Below, piece after piece: positions 1 to 11,884 of a stretch of DNA of 64,000 nt; position 1 is the first letter of the stretch, and each line of letters begins with the position of its first letter. Below the pieces are notes generated by a model that made no database searches, was not told the DNA's origin, and was given only the letters and a program-made list of their open reading frames with translations. The DNA lies in contig CM077672.1 of assembly GCA_039707655.1 (NCBI GenBank), positions 197,198,537 through 197,262,536 of the forward strand. The letters run 5' to 3'. The position numbers were made by a program, and so were the translations under genes. Source of the stretch: Elymus sibiricus (taxonomy: Eukaryota; Streptophyta; Magnoliopsida; Poales; Poaceae).

Positions 1-911
1 TTTTGTGGTGTGTTTGTTGGGATCCGATGAATTGTGAGTTTATGATCAGATTATCCATGAATTTTATTTGAGTTTTCTCTGAACTCTTTTATGCATGATT
101 GTTATAGCTTCGTATTTCTCTCCGATCTATTGATTTGGTTTGGCCAACTAGATTGATTTATCTTGCAATGGGTGAGGTGCTTTGTAATAGGTTCGATCTT
201 GCGGTGCTCAATCCCAGTGATAGAAAGGGACATGACACATATGTATCATTGCTATTAAGGGTAAAAAGATGGGGCTTATTCATGCGTGAGTTTACTTTGT
301 CTACATCATGTCATCTTGCTTAAGGCGTTACTCCGTTCTTTATGAACTTAATACTCTAGATGCATGCTGGATAGCGGTCGATGTGTGGAGTAATAGTAGT
401 ATATGCTGAATCGTTTCGGTCTACTTGTCTCGGACGTGATGCCTATATACATGATCATTGCCTTGGATATCGTCATGATTATTTTCTTTTCTATCAATTG
501 CCCAACAGTAATTTGTCTACCCACCGTAATACTGTATTCTATTTTCAAGAGAGAAGCCTCTAGTGAAAACTATGGCCCCTGGGTCTACCTTTATCATACA
601 TTGAAAATCCCAAAAATACCTTGCTGCAATTTTTATTTATTTATTTTATTTTGTTTTTTTGTTCTATCTATCTTTCTATCTATCACCATACAATTTAATC
701 TTGCAATTAACCGCCAAGGGATTGACAACCCCTTGTTCGCGTTGGGTGCGAGGATTTGTTATTTTGTGTGCAGGTACTGCTAACGAGTTGTTGCGTGATT
801 CTCCTACTGGATTGATAACCTTGGTTTCCTAACTGAGGGAAATACTTATCTCTACTGTACCGCATCATCCCCTCCTCTTCGGGGAAATACCAACGCAGCT
901 CACAAGTAGCA
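1..911 (+). repeat. 3' part of a gypsy LTR, cut by window edge
   Basis: This stretch is closely similar to about 1915-2808 of the complete LTR further right, including the ending in GTAGCA. The LTR start, and therefore the left target duplication, lies outside the window. It is non-coding LTR sequence; the short ORFs in it (for example 403-783) recur in the other copy only as decayed frames. It has the same orientation as the solo LTR at 1257-2808, so the two form a direct repeat separated by 345 bp of copia LTR. It probably belongs to the Sabrina/WHAM-like group of Triticeae gypsy elements (name from memory, low certainty). Confidence 0.8.
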
Positions 912-1256
912 GAAGTCCCTATTGATTCGGTTTACCCATCAAAGATGACCCCTAAAAATGTATGAAGACATTGAAGACAATGGTAGTTCACGAAGACATT
1001 CGTGTTGAAGATAATGGTTCACGATGACATTCACTTGAAGCCAATGGAACATGAAGACTTAGATTTTTGGTAGTTTCATTTTCTTCTTTCTTGAGTCATA
1101 GGAACCACCGTATTGTTAAGTGGGGTCGAGGTAAACAAAGTCAGAAACTGACGTAATGCTCAACCTAAAATCCGATGTCTTCAAGCGAAGACAAATGAGA
1201 GAAAACCTCTTCCAGAGTTGGTTGAGTCAGCTTTGCTTGGAGCCCAAGTAAAGCTA
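912..1256 (+). mobile_element. SIRE-type copia 5' LTR, segment 1
   Basis: This non-coding segment is rich in GAAGAC words and continues at 2809 after a gypsy solo LTR. I assign it to the copia 5' LTR because the three segments (here, 2809-3087, 6316-6853) lead without gap into the TTTCA terminus, the primer-binding site and gag. The true LTR start is not visible: position 912 does not begin with TG, so the start lies left of the gypsy fragment at 1-911. Confidence 0.65.
960..1055 (+). repeat. Short GAAGACA-rich tandem repeats in copia LTR
   Basis: Two and a half degenerate copies of a unit of about 37 bp follow one another, built around TTGAAGA(C/T)AATGG and TTCACGA(A/T)GACATTC. They lie in the U3 side of the copia LTR, upstream of its TATA box. 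A role as an enhancer array would be inference only. Confidence 0.5.
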
Positions 1257-2808
1257 TGATACGTCTCCAACGTATCTATAATTTTTGATTGTTCCATGCT
1301 ATTATATTATCAATCTTGGATGTTTTTATATTCATTTACAGCAATTTTATATCATTTTCGGAGACTAACCTATTAACCTAGTGCCCAGTGCCAGTTGCTA
1401 TTTTCTGCCTTGTTTTTGTTTTACAGAAAATCAATACCAAACGAAGTCCAAATGCCACGAAACTTTTTGGAGATTTTTTATTGGCCAAGATAAACACTAG
1501 AAGCTTCGAGAGGAGGCCAGAAGACCCTGGAGGTGGCCATGAGCCACCAGGGCGCGCCTGGGGGGGCAGGCCTCGTTGGCCCCCCTTTGCTCCGTTTGAC
1601 CTAATTCCTCCACTATAAATTCCCAAAAAATTAGAAACCCTCAGGGGAGTCCACGAAATACTTTTTACGCCGCCGCAAGTTTTTGTTCTCGAGAGATCCC
1701 ATCTGGAGGCCTTCTCCGGTACTCCGCCGGAGGGGGAATCGGTCACGGAGGGGCTCTACATCAACCTTGCTGCCTCTCCGATGATGCGTGAGTAGTTCAC
1801 CACAGACCTTCGGGTCCATAGGCAGTAGCTAGATGGCTTCTTCTCTCTTTTTGATCTTCAATACAATGTTCTCCTTGATGTTCTTGGAGTTCTATCCGAT
1901 GTAATCACTTTTTGCGGTGTGTTTGTTGGGATCCGATGAATTGTGAGTTTATGATCAGATTATCCATGAATATTATTTGAGTTTTCTCTGAACTCTTTTA
2001 TGCACGATTATTATAGCCTCGTATTTCTTCTCCGATCTATTGATTTGGTTTGGCCAACTAGATTGATTTATCTTGCCATGGGAAGAGGTGCTTTGTAATG
2101 GGTTCGATCTTGCGGTGCTCAATCCCAGTGACAGAAAGGGACATGATACGTATGTATCATTGCTATTAAGGGTAAAAAGATGGGGTTTATTCATACGTGA
2201 GTTTATCTTGTCTACATCATGTCATCGTTCTTACGGCGTTACTCCGTTCTTTATGGACTTAATACACTAGATGCATGCTGGATAGCGGTCGACGTGTGGA
2301 GTAATAGTAGTAGATGCATGCAGGAGTCGGTCTACTTGTCTCGGAGATGATGCCTATATACATGATCATTGCCTTGGATATCGTCATGATTATTTGCTTT
2401 TCTATCAATTGCCCAGCAGTAATTTGTCTACCCACCGTATGCTATTTTCTTGAGAGAAGCCTCTAGTGAAATCTATGGCCCCCGGGTCTATCTAAATCAT
2501 ATTACTAAAACCCTAAAAATATTGCTGGCATTTTCTTTTATTTATTTTATTTTGTATTTTTGTTTCTATCTATCTATCTAACTCATACAATTTAATCTTG
2601 CAATTGACCGCCGAGGGATTGACAACCCCTCGTTTGCGTTGGGTGCAAGGATTTGTTGTTTGTGTGCAGGTGCTGCTAACGAGGTGTTGCGTGATTCTCC
2701 TACTGGTTCGATAACCTTGGTTTCATAACTGAGGGAAATACTTATCTCTACTGTGCTGCATCATCCCTTCCTCTTCGGGGATAATACCAACGCAAGCTAC
2801 AAGTAGCA
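1257..2808 (+). mobile_element. Gypsy solo LTR (TGATACGTCTCC group)
   Basis: This 1552-bp LTR begins TGATACGTCTCC and ends GTAGCA. It is flanked by AGCTA (1252-1256) and AGCTG (2809-2813), a 5-bp target duplication with one mismatch. The sequences on both sides are copia LTR and no internal region is present, so it is a solo LTR left by LTR-LTR recombination. A TATA box lies at 1614-1620. The same family occurs at 1-911 and in reverse at 3088-4598. The family name (Sabrina/WHAM-like) is from memory. Confidence 0.88.
1614..1620 (+). promoter_or_regulatory. TATA box of gypsy solo LTR
   Basis: TATAAAT follows a GC-rich stretch and lies about 360 bp into the LTR, the usual place for the U3 core promoter. 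Confidence 0.55.
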
Positions 2809-3087
2809 AGCTGCCGCGTGTGTTGGAATCCGACCATTGGACACGTGTCAGTTCCCCAATGACCCAAGGTCATTTCGGACAAATCATGTCGGGTAGCCTT
2901 CTGGCTATAAATAGCCACCCCCTACACCATAAGTTGGGGGCTGCTCCGTGATTGTGCACGGCTTTTGTCGTTTGAGAGCAACCCACCTCCGAAGGCCTTG
3001 AGAGAGAATCCTTGCAAGGACAAACCCAAAACACCCAGAGCCCAAAGTGATTGAGCATCACTGAAGAGATTCTATTCTGAGTGAACC
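2809..3087 (+). mobile_element. SIRE-type copia 5' LTR, segment 2 (core promoter)
   Basis: Continuation of the copia LTR after the gypsy solo LTR. It holds a clear core promoter, TATAAATA at 2906-2913, followed by a GC-richer leader beginning near 2930. The reverse gypsy element begins at 3088. The copia LTR resumes near 6316, but the join is not clean, so some LTR sequence was probably lost when the gypsy element was truncated. Confidence 0.65.
2906..2913 (+). promoter_or_regulatory. TATA box of the copia 5' LTR
   Basis: TATAAATA in the context GGCTATAAATAGCC, itself a short palindrome. This is the likely U3 promoter of the oldest copia element in the window. Confidence 0.6.
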
Positions 3088-4598
3088 TGCTACTTGTGAG
3101 CTGTGTTGGGATTTCCTCGAAGAGGAGAGGATGATGCAGTATAGTAGAGATAAGTATTTCGCTCATTTAAGAACCAAGGTTATCAATCCAGTAGGAGAAC
3201 CACACCGAACCTCGTTAGCAGCATCTACAGATACAAAAGCAAATACTTGCACCCAACGCGAACAAGGGGGTTGTCAATCCCCTCGGTGGTTACTTGCAAG
3301 GATTAAGTCTGATAGTGATAGATAGATAAAGTAAAATACAATATAAAATAAAAGTAAATAAATTGCAGCAAGGTATTTTTGGATTTTATATATGATAAAA
3401 GTAGACCCGGGGGCCATAGTTTTCACTAGAGGCTTCTCTCTCGAACGCATAGCATACGGTGGGTAAACAAATTACTGTTGGGCAATTGATAGAAAAGCGC
3501 ATAGTTATGATGATATTCAATGCAATGATCATGTATATAGGCATCACGTCCGAGACAAGTAGACCGACTCCTGCTGGCATCTACTACTATTACTCCACCC
3601 ATCGACCGCTATCCAGCATACATCTAGGGTATTAAGTTAATGAAAATAGAGTAACGCCTTAAGCAAGATGACATGATGTAGACAAATTAAACTAAAGCAA
3701 TATGATTAAACCCCATCTTTTTATCCTTAATGGCAACAATACAAATGCATGTCTTGTCCCTTTTTGTCACTGGGATATAGAACACCGCAAGATAAATCAA
3801 TCTAGTTGGCCGAACCAAATGGATAGATCGGAGAGAAATACAAAGCTATAACAATCATGCATAAATGAGTTCAAAAAAGACTCAAATATTTCTCATGAAT
3901 AATCTGATCATAAACCCATAATTCATCAGATCCTAGCAAACACATCGCAAAAGAAGATTACATCAAATAGAACTCCAAGGAGATCGAGGAGAACATTGTA
4001 TTGAAGATCAAAGAGAGAAGAAGCCATCTAGCTACTAGCTATGGACCCGTAGGTCTATGGTAAACTACTAACACATCATCGGAAGCGCAGCAAGGTAGAT
4101 GTAGAAGCCCTCCGTGATCGATTCCCCCTCCGGCAGAGTACCGAAAAAGGCCTCCAGATGGGATCGTGGAAGAACAGAGGCTTGCGGCGGCGGAAAAGTT
4201 TTCTCGTCTGTCTCTCTGGTATATTGGGAATATTTGGGAATTTATAGCGCTGTAATTAGGTCAAGAGGTGCCACGAGGGACCCACAAGCCTGGGGGGCGC
4301 ACCCTCCGGGCTTGTCGCTCCCTCGTGACTCGTTTGGTCTTCTCCCGAAGCTTCTAGGGTCCCTTCTGGTCCAGAAAACATTAATCCAAAGTTTTTTCTT
4401 CGTTTCGACTCCGTTTGATAATGATTTTCTGAAAAGGCAAAAACAGGCAAAAAACAACAACTAGCACTGGGCACTAGGTTAATAGGTTAGTCCCAATAAA
4501 TGAAATATAATTGCATGTAATTGCATATAAAACATCCAAGATTGATACTATAATAGCATGGAACAATAAAAAATTATAGATACGTTGGAGACGTATCA
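3088..4598 (-). mobile_element. 3' LTR of a reverse gypsy element
   Basis: This 1511-bp LTR is in reverse orientation (starts TGCTACTTG, ends ACGTATCA) and belongs to the same family as 1257-2808. It is the 3' LTR, because the sequence at its 4598 side is a polypurine tract on the minus strand (AAGCTTGGGGATGCT immediately before the LTR start). Internal sequence follows on that side only. The left flank (GAACC, 3083-3087) is copia LTR. Confidence 0.85.
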
Positions 4599-6315
4599 AG
4601 CATCCCCAAGCTTCATTCCTGATCGTCCTCGAGTAGGTAAATGATAAAAACGGAATTTTTGATGTGGAATGCTACCTAACATGTTTCATCATGTAATTCT
4701 CTTTTACGGTATGAATATTAAGATCCGAATGATTCAAAGCAATAGTCTATAATTTGATATAAAGACATCAATACTCAGGCATACTAACAAAAATCATGCC
4801 TTTCAAAATAAAAATGCTAAAGAAAGTTATCCCTACAAAATCATATAATCCTGTCATGCTGCATCTTCTTAACATAAAGTATTTATCATGCACAACCCCA
4901 GAGACAATCAAGCAATTGGTTCATACTTTTTAACGCGCTTCAGCTTTTTCAACCCCCACGCAATACATGAGCGCAAGCCATGGATATAGCACTATGGGTG
5001 GAATATAATATGGTGGTAGAGATTGATAAGGGGAAGTCAAAAAGAAGAAGATAGTCTCACATCGACGAGGCTAATCAACGGGCTATGGAGATGCCCATCC
5101 ATTGATGTCAATGCGAGGAGTAGGGATTGCCATGCAACGGATGCACTAAGAGCTATAAATGTATGAAAGCTCAAAAATGAAAACTAAGTGGGTGTGCATC
5201 CAACTTTCTTGCTCATGAAGACCTCGGGCATTTGAGGAAGCTCATCATCAGAATATAAAGCCAAGTTCTATAATGAAAAATTCCCACTAGTATATGAAAA
5301 ACATGGTGCTACTTTGAAGCACAATTATGGAAAAGGATAGTAACACTGCCCCTTCTCTCTTTTTCTCTTTTTTTGTGGGCTCTTTTTAGCCTCTTTTTTT
5401 TAATATCCTCACTGGGGCAATGCTCTAATAATGATGATCATCATACTTCTATTTACTTACAACTCAAAAAATTACAACTCGATACTAGAACAAATATGAC
5501 TCTATATGAATGCCTCTGGCAGTGTACCAGGATGTGCAATGATACTAGCGTAACATGTATGAAAATGATGAACGGTGGCTGAGCCACAAATACTATGTCA
5601 GCTATATGATCATGCAAAGCAATATGACAATGATGATGTGTGTCATATAAACGGAACGGTGGAAGTTGCATGGCAGTATATCTTGGAATGGCTATGGAAA
5701 TACCATAATAGGTAGGTATGGTGGCTGTTTTGAGGAAGATATAAGGAGGCTTATGTGTGATAGAGCGTATCATATCACGGGGTTTCGATGCACCGGCGAA
5801 GTTTGCACCGACTCTCGATGTGAGAAAGGGCAATGCACGGTACCGAAGAGGCTAGCAAATTGCGAAAGGGTGAGTGTGTATAATCCATGGACTCACATTA
5901 GTCATAAAGAACTCACATACTTATTGCGAAAGTTTATTAGCCCTCAAAGCAAAGTACTACTATGCCCCTAGGGGGGAGGTTGGTAGGATTTAACCATCGC
6001 GCGCCCCGACCGCCACGCAAAGGAAGACAATCAACAATAAATCATGCTCCAACTTCTTAGCATAACGACAGACCATACATGCATGCTTCGGGAATCACAA
6101 ACCTTAACACCAATATTCTTACTAAACCACAATTATCTACTAGTACCTCCCACATATTGCCATCTTAATATCACAAAACTATTGCAAGGAATCAAACATA
6201 TCATATTCAGTGATCTACATGAAAGTTTTTATTATATCCCTCTTGAATACCTATCATATTAGGACCAAATTCATAACCCGTGCATATTACCATTGCTATT
6301 ACCAAACTTGTCATA
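4599..6315 (-). mobile_element. Internal 3' region of the reverse gypsy element, truncated
   Basis: Non-coding, AT-rich sequence upstream of the 3' LTR of the reverse element. It begins with the polypurine tract (4599-4613, minus strand) and ends abruptly near 6312-6317, where the copia LTR resumes. Everything else of the element (gag, pol, 5' LTR) is missing, so it was truncated by a deletion at its 5' side. The small ORFs here (such as 5666-5971 and 5453-5833) have no recognisable domain and overlap each other on both strands. Confidence 0.7.
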
Positions 6316-6853
6316 CGTTCTGAGCATCCAAGAGTCATTGTGGATTGCCGGTGAACGAAGTCCGTGAAGGTTTGGAAGTCTACCTTGAAGACTTACCAGA
6401 GTGATTGGGTGAGATCTGTGGGTCTTAGCTCAAGGGGAATAAGGTGAAGACGTGGTCTTCTGAGTTCAAGCTCAGCCTCCCTAACCAGACGTACAACTGT
6501 CTCAACAGTTGGAACTAGTCAAACAAATCATTGTCTTCCCCGAGCCACTGGTTCTATCCTTTCACTTCCTTACTTACTATTTCGTACTGTGAAGCCTTTG
6601 CATGCTTGTTTGTGTTTGAAGATATCCCCTGAAGCCATTCATCTGTTTGCCCATTTGTCTTCATGCCTTTTGTGCTTATTTTTTACGCATGCATGTATGT
6701 ATGATATCTATGCCTGCCTTATTTGTTCATCTTATTCATAATCATTGATTGATCTTGTCTTGCTTTCGCTTACTTCGAAGACATTGCTTGTTTTTGAAGC
6801 CTTTCATAAAAATTGAATATTCACCCCCCTCTAGTCGATAACTAGCACTTTCA
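6316..6853 (+). mobile_element. SIRE-type copia 5' LTR, segment 3 (R/U5)
   Basis: The last part of the copia 5' LTR runs to the terminus TTTCA at 6853, directly followed by the primer-binding site. The end contains CACCCCCCTCTAG (near 6824-6836). The same block appears in reverse at the left end of the solo LTR at 47776-50652, showing that the two copia families are related. Confidence 0.75.
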
Positions 6854-6855
6854 AT

Positions 6856-6867
6856 TGGTATCAGAGC
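6856..6867 (+). promoter_or_regulatory. Primer-binding site, initiator tRNA-Met type
   Basis: TGGTATCAGAGC, complementary to the 3' end of plant initiator methionine tRNA, lies 2 bp after the LTR terminus. It fixes the LTR/internal boundary and the orientation of the copia element. Confidence 0.9.
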
Positions 6868-6919
6868 AAGGTGCTCCCTTGTTTTGTGTTATTCGGTTTA
6901 ACCACCTGGCGTTTTAGCT

Positions 6920-8335
6920 ATGTCGACTGCAGGGATAATCAAGGTTTCCACTGCATGCCCCGTCTTCGATGGCACTGATTACCCATACTAGAAGAATAAG
7001 ATGCGCATGCATCTTGAAGTCATTGACAACGACCTTTGGTATGTCGTCAAGACCGGCGTTCCCAAGGTCGGTGAAGGTATCACCGCTGCTGATGTGAAGA
7101 GGTTTGCGTAGTTGGACTCAACCGCCAAGAACATCATTTGTGGTCATCTGACCAAAGGGCAGTACAATCGTGTGAGTGCTCTAGAGTCTGCGAAGCTAGT
7201 CTGGGACTGGCTCTCCAAGGTCAACGAGGGCGTCTCATCACAACGAGACTCCCGAATCGATGTTCTTTGCAATCTCTTCAACCGCTTCAAGAGGCTCGAG
7301 AATGAAAATATTCAGCTCACCTTCGATCGTCTCACTGATATGACCAATGAGCTTCATGCTCTCGGCGCCACTGACATCACCAAGTATGAAGTTGTGAAGA
7401 AGCTATTGAGATCTCTTGATAGTTCATTTGACACCTTATCATTGATGATTCAAGAACACCCTAATTTCAAGCAATTGGATCCTGCTGATAGTCTTGAGAG
7501 GCTCAATACTCATGAATTCCATCTGTCTGAGAAGAGAGATATCTATGGTCCTAGCTATGGACGTGCACGTGCCTTGAAGGCAAAGGCTGTATCTTCATCT
7601 GAAGACTCTGACTGCAGTTCTGGTGACCCTGAAGAATTTGGTAGAGAACTTGCAATGCTTGTGAAGAAGTTCCAGAAGTTCACCAAGAAAAATCACTTTG
7701 GGAAGTCTTCAAAATACGACTCCAAGAAAGCTGAAGCCTCCACTCGTGACTCCAAGAAGAGAACTTGCCACAAATGCAAGAGGCCTGGTCACTATATTGC
7801 TGATTGTCCTCAATGGGAAAAGGAATCAAAGAAGAAGAAGAAATGCAAGGATTGCGACTTTGACGAGAAGAAGAAGAAATACTCAAAGTATTCATCAAAA
7901 TCTTCATCGCACAAAAGAAGTTCCTCTGGCAAAGCTCATGCATTCATCGGCTAGGAAATGGATTCAGAGGAGGAGTCTGCTTCTGAGGAGGTGGTTGAGG
8001 AGTCGGAGGAGGAGTCTGATTCAGGCGTGGCAAGCCTGGCGCTAGCTTCAGCATTTGTCGCCAAGTCCATCTTCAACAATGAAGACAATGGCCACGTCTC
8101 TGACACTGAAGCCGGCGATGACGATGACTCTGCTCCTACTTATTGCTTCATGGCAAAAGGCGCTAAGGTAACATCTCGCACTGCCTACTTTGAAACCTCA
8201 AGTGAAGATGACTCTGAATGTAAACCTAGCTATAAGACACTTGCTAAAATTGCAACTGAGCAACAACATGCCATGGAAAAGATTCAAAAACTGTTAGACA
8301 AAAGCGATGATCTGTTGGACGAGGAAATGAACTGA
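6920..8335 (+). pseudogene. gag: Copia gag (SIRE/Maximus type), broken
   Basis: This is the nucleocapsid/capsid polyprotein of the oldest copia element, which would package its RNA into particles. The ATG at 6920 follows the primer-binding site and opens with MSTAGIIKV. The copia-type gag domain runs to about 7540. The zinc knuckle C-X2-C-X4-H-X4-C (CHKCKRPGHYIADC) is at 7766-7807, followed by a Lys-rich and then a Glu/Asp/Ser-rich tail. In-frame stops break it: TAG at 6989 and 7109, TAG at the end of the 7112-7954 segment, and TGA at 8333. All segments stay in one frame, so point mutations, not indels, did the damage. The acidic patch before the knuckle (DCSSGDPEEFGRELAM) suggests the SIRE lineage. 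Confidence 0.85.
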
Positions 8336-9435
8336 AGTCAATCCTTAATTGAAGACATAAAAAATCTTCAAGTTAAGTATGACGAGCTGCTAAGTCGTCA
8401 TGATACCCTCTCAGCAGATCATGAGAAGCTCTCCTATGAATATCTTCAAAGGAAGCAAGAGCTTGAAAAGCTGAGAGCATCCCATGATGATCTTCAAACT
8501 GAAAGCGATTCACTACTCGCTCAATAGATCAGTACCGCTCAGGATGAATTTGTGCCACCTTGCTTGAAATGCCTTGAGCATGATAACGCTAATTCTTCTG
8601 CTGAATGCTCCACTGTTTCTGAAACTGCAATATCTTCAACTATTGATGTGGCAACTAACCCCTCATCTGAGGAAGCCACTGCTATTACTGATGAGAATGC
8701 TAGGTTGAAGACATTGCTTGAGACAAGCATGTATAAGAGTCTCAAAGGGCATCAAACTCTCTGTGATGTCCTCAAGAAATAGATCCTGAACAAAAACCCT
8801 AGGAAAGAGGGCATTGGTTTTGAATGAAACATGAATGTTGATGGTACATATTGGAAGCCTGAACAGTATCCCAAAACCACTTGGGTTGCCGCAAAGGGAA
8901 TCCAATGGACCCATCTACATTATCTGGCTATACCTGTGCTAACCCCATCATCATTGATGAGTCATTTGATTCAAACTATAAACTGTTCAAAAATCAGAAT
9001 GGTGAAGTGTTTGCCAGGTTTATTGGAACTAACTGCAGGAATGGTCCTCCCATGAAGAAGATCTGGGTTCCTAAAAGTCGCCTTGAGAAGCTTCCCGTGA
9101 ATGTCATCATGACACCACCAGGGAAGAAGACAAACACCAGGGCAAAAGCTTCATATGGACCAAAGTCTTCATACAGACAAAGGTCAACATATGATCATAC
9201 TAACACTCGTGTTTCACAGGGTTACAATGATCAGACTCATGAATATGAGCATTATTCTTCAAACCATTATGTTCACAGATCGAAGAATTTTTCTGCATAT
9301 TCGTTTGAGTACTCTAACCCCCTTGTGAAGCTATTTGCTAGGGCTTCAAAGCCAAAATTCTCAGATGCTGCACTTAGACTTATTGCTTCTAAGCCACCCC
9401 TTCAGATGTGGGTGGTTAAGAAGAACTGATTTCTC
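8336..9435 (+). pseudogene. Copia gag-pol linker with coiled-coil region, broken
   Basis: The gag reading frame continues past the TGA at 8333 as a Leu/Lys/Glu-rich stretch likely to form a coiled coil (about 8336-8520). It is cut by TAG near 8525, again at 8780 and at 8825. A frameshift between about 8880 and 8910 moves the protein to the frame of 8881-9429, a basic, Tyr/Ser/His-rich linker. A TGA at 9427 separates it from the protease. Such a long spacer between gag and protease is expected in SIRE-type elements (family knowledge). No catalytic motif is present. Confidence 0.65.
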
Positions 9436-9984
9436 TTGCAGGGTCGGGTCTCCAGCCAAAATGCATTGGGTTCTGAAGACAATGCTGGGGACCTGAAAAA
9501 TCTTGTCGGACGCAAGATAAAATGTCCAAATGGTCTTACCATTTATTTCGTCCATGGATTTCTTGATGATCGTTCTACTATATCCTCCAAGAAACTTACT
9601 TTCTCTGTGAGTCTTCACCGTCAAATATTTGCTCTTCACAATTGTCTTGGTGAAGTCTATCCTACTAACTGTACTGTAGGGTACTCGCCGAAAGCTACTG
9701 ATTGGATCCTGGACAGTGGCTGCACTAACCATATGACTGGTGACCGAAGCTTACTCATGGACTCTACGCTTTGGCCATCTTCACAAACTCACATCACATT
9801 TGCTGATACTGGAAAAAGCAAGGTATTAGGTCTAGGTAGGGTTGCTATTTCAAAGGATCGGCACATGGATAAAGTGATGCTTGTTGAATCCCTTGGTTAC
9901 AACCTCATGTCAGTCTCAATGCTGTGTGATCTTGATATGATTGTCATCTTTGGCAAATTTCGCTGTCGTACTAATGGCTTCTGA
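9436..9984 (+). pseudogene. Copia aspartic protease
   Basis: This would be the retropepsin that cleaves the gag-pol polyprotein. The active-site motif DSGCTNHMTG is at 9712-9741, the standard form of copia proteases. The upstream 90 residues belong to the polyprotein linker. The frame is continuous with 8881-9429 except for the TGA at 9427, and is lost again near 9962, where a small indel moves the protein to the integrase frame. The catalytic Asp is intact, but the polyprotein is not. Confidence 0.82.
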
Positions 9985-10810
9985 CAAATCTCAAGTCTTT
10001 GAAGGTTATCGAAAAGGTGACTTGTACATGGTAGATTTTTCATCAGGACCACAGCTTGCCACATGTCTCCTAGCAAAAGCTTCAGAGTGCTGGCTTTGGC
10101 ATCGACGGCTAGGACATGCTGGCATGAGGAACTTGCACACCCTTGTGAAGAAGAAGTACATCATTGGGATCGAGGGCGTCATGTTCAAGAAGGATCACCT
10201 ATGTGGTGCCTGTGAACCTGGGAAGATGACTAGGGCAAAACACCACTCGAAGAGAATCATGACGACCACTCGTCCCTTCGAGCTGCTACACATGGGCTTA
10301 TTCGTCCCTACTCATTACTCTACTCTTACTACCTCTGCACATTTATATGGTTTCGTGATTGTTGATGATTATTCTAGATATACCTGGGTGCACATAATCC
10401 TGTATAAGAATGAAGTGCAGGATGTCTTCAGGCGGTTCGCAAATCGTGCCATGACCAACTATGGCGTCAAGATCAAGCACATCAGGAGTGACAATGGCAC
10501 CGAGTTCAAGAACACTGGGCTCGACGCCTATCTTGACGTCCCTTGCATCACTCACGAGTTGTCTGCTCCATACACTCCTCAGCAGAATGGCGTCGTGGAA
10601 CGCAAGAACATGACTCTAATTGAGATGGCTCGCACTATGCTTGATGAATACAAGACACCACGCAAGTGGTGGCCTAAAGCTATTGATACTGCTTGCCACA
10701 TCATCAACAGAGTATATCTTCACAAGTTCTTCAAGAAGACATCTTATGAACTAATCACTAGTAAGAAGCCAAATGTAAGTTATTTCAAAGTCTTCGGTGC
10801 TAGGTGCTGA
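9941..10810 (+). pseudogene. Copia integrase with GAG-pre-integrase zinc finger
   Basis: This would be the integrase that inserts the cDNA into the chromosome. The N-terminal HHCC zinc finger is visible (WHRRLGHAG, then CGACEPGK). The DDE catalytic core follows, with the first Asp in VDDYSRYTW, the second in RSDNGTEF and the Glu in PQQNGVVERKN. Catalytic residues are intact. The real frame begins near 9962, where the protease frame ends. A TGA at 10808-10810 stands where the family has Trp. Domain order protease-integrase-RT confirms Ty1/copia. Confidence 0.88.
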
Positions 10811-11051
10811 ATACGGGATCCACATCACACTTCTAAATTTGCACCGAAAGCACATGAGGGTTTTATGCTTGGCTATGGAAAGGATTCGCACACCTACAAA
10901 GTCTTCAACCTCTTTCACCATAAAGTGGTTGAAACTGTAGATGTGCGGTTCGATGAGACAAACGGCTCGCAAAGAGAGCACCTGCCACATGTGCTAGATG
11001 AACTTCCTCCTAGTGAATCCATCAAGCTAATGGGTACTGGAGATATAATAC
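10811..11051 (+). pseudogene. Copia pol SH3-like domain after integrase, cut by insertion
   Basis: The same frame continues past the TGA with an SH3-like post-integrase domain (HEGFMLGYGKDSHTYKVFN, then DVRFDE). It ends at 11051, where a gypsy element begins with TGTAACACC. The linker between this domain and RT is not found where copia resumes at 33017, so part of pol has been deleted. Confidence 0.75.
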
Positions 11052-11884
11052 TGTAACACCCCCAGGGGTTAACTACAGTGACCACATGCTAATCATGCCA
11101 TGTCAACTAATTTTACTAAACCAAAATGCCACTAGTCTCAAATCAAACTCAAATTTAAATTCAAATATAAGTCAAAATTATTATTTCCTCAAACATGAAA
11201 AGTAAAGTGTTCATATTTTTGCAAATAATCAGTAGGTAATTTTCATGTAGGAACCAACATTAATTGAAATATTTAAGTGACCTTAATTAGCTAAAACAGT
11301 ACCAAAACAACAATATCTAACCCATTTTCAATTAAACAAAATTCAAGTGAAATCAATTTGACTCCAAACCTTTTTATGGCAGTGCTAGATATTGCACTGT
11401 ATTTGTGTGGCCAAGTCACATATTTTACAAAAGTGAAATGGTGGCCAAACATTTAGCAAACAGAAAGGAAAAGAATAAAACAGAAAAAGAAAAAGGAAAT
11501 AGCTAGAGGGCACTGTGCGGCTGGGCTTCTAGTGGTGACAGTGCGGCCCAGCCCGCTAAGCCGTCGTCTCCCTCCTACTGCTCCTCCCGCGCTGTTGTCG
11601 ACAGCAGAGCACGCGCGCGCACCGCCCCCCCCTTGCCTGCTCGACACCGCGCACCCCGCGCTCGCGTGGTGAGGATAAGAGCATCTCCGCAGACCCCCTG
11701 GCGAACCCTAGCACTTCTCCCCCTCTCCCCTCGCTCTCTCCCACCTCTCCCGACTCCGCCATGGCGTCGCCGCCGTAAAGCGCACGGCCACCGTGCTCCC
11801 CACGCCCTCTCTCGGTGTCCAGGCGCTCCGCCTCCATCGGCCACGCCTCCTCGTCGAGCCACGCAACTCCGGGCGCCCTCGAAC

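Noticed and set aside
5373..5971. Small ORFs with Cys-rich translations (for example 5666-5971) as secreted peptides
   Set aside because: They lie in the truncated internal non-coding region of a gypsy element and overlap opposite-strand ORFs; no signal peptide or family pattern stands out.
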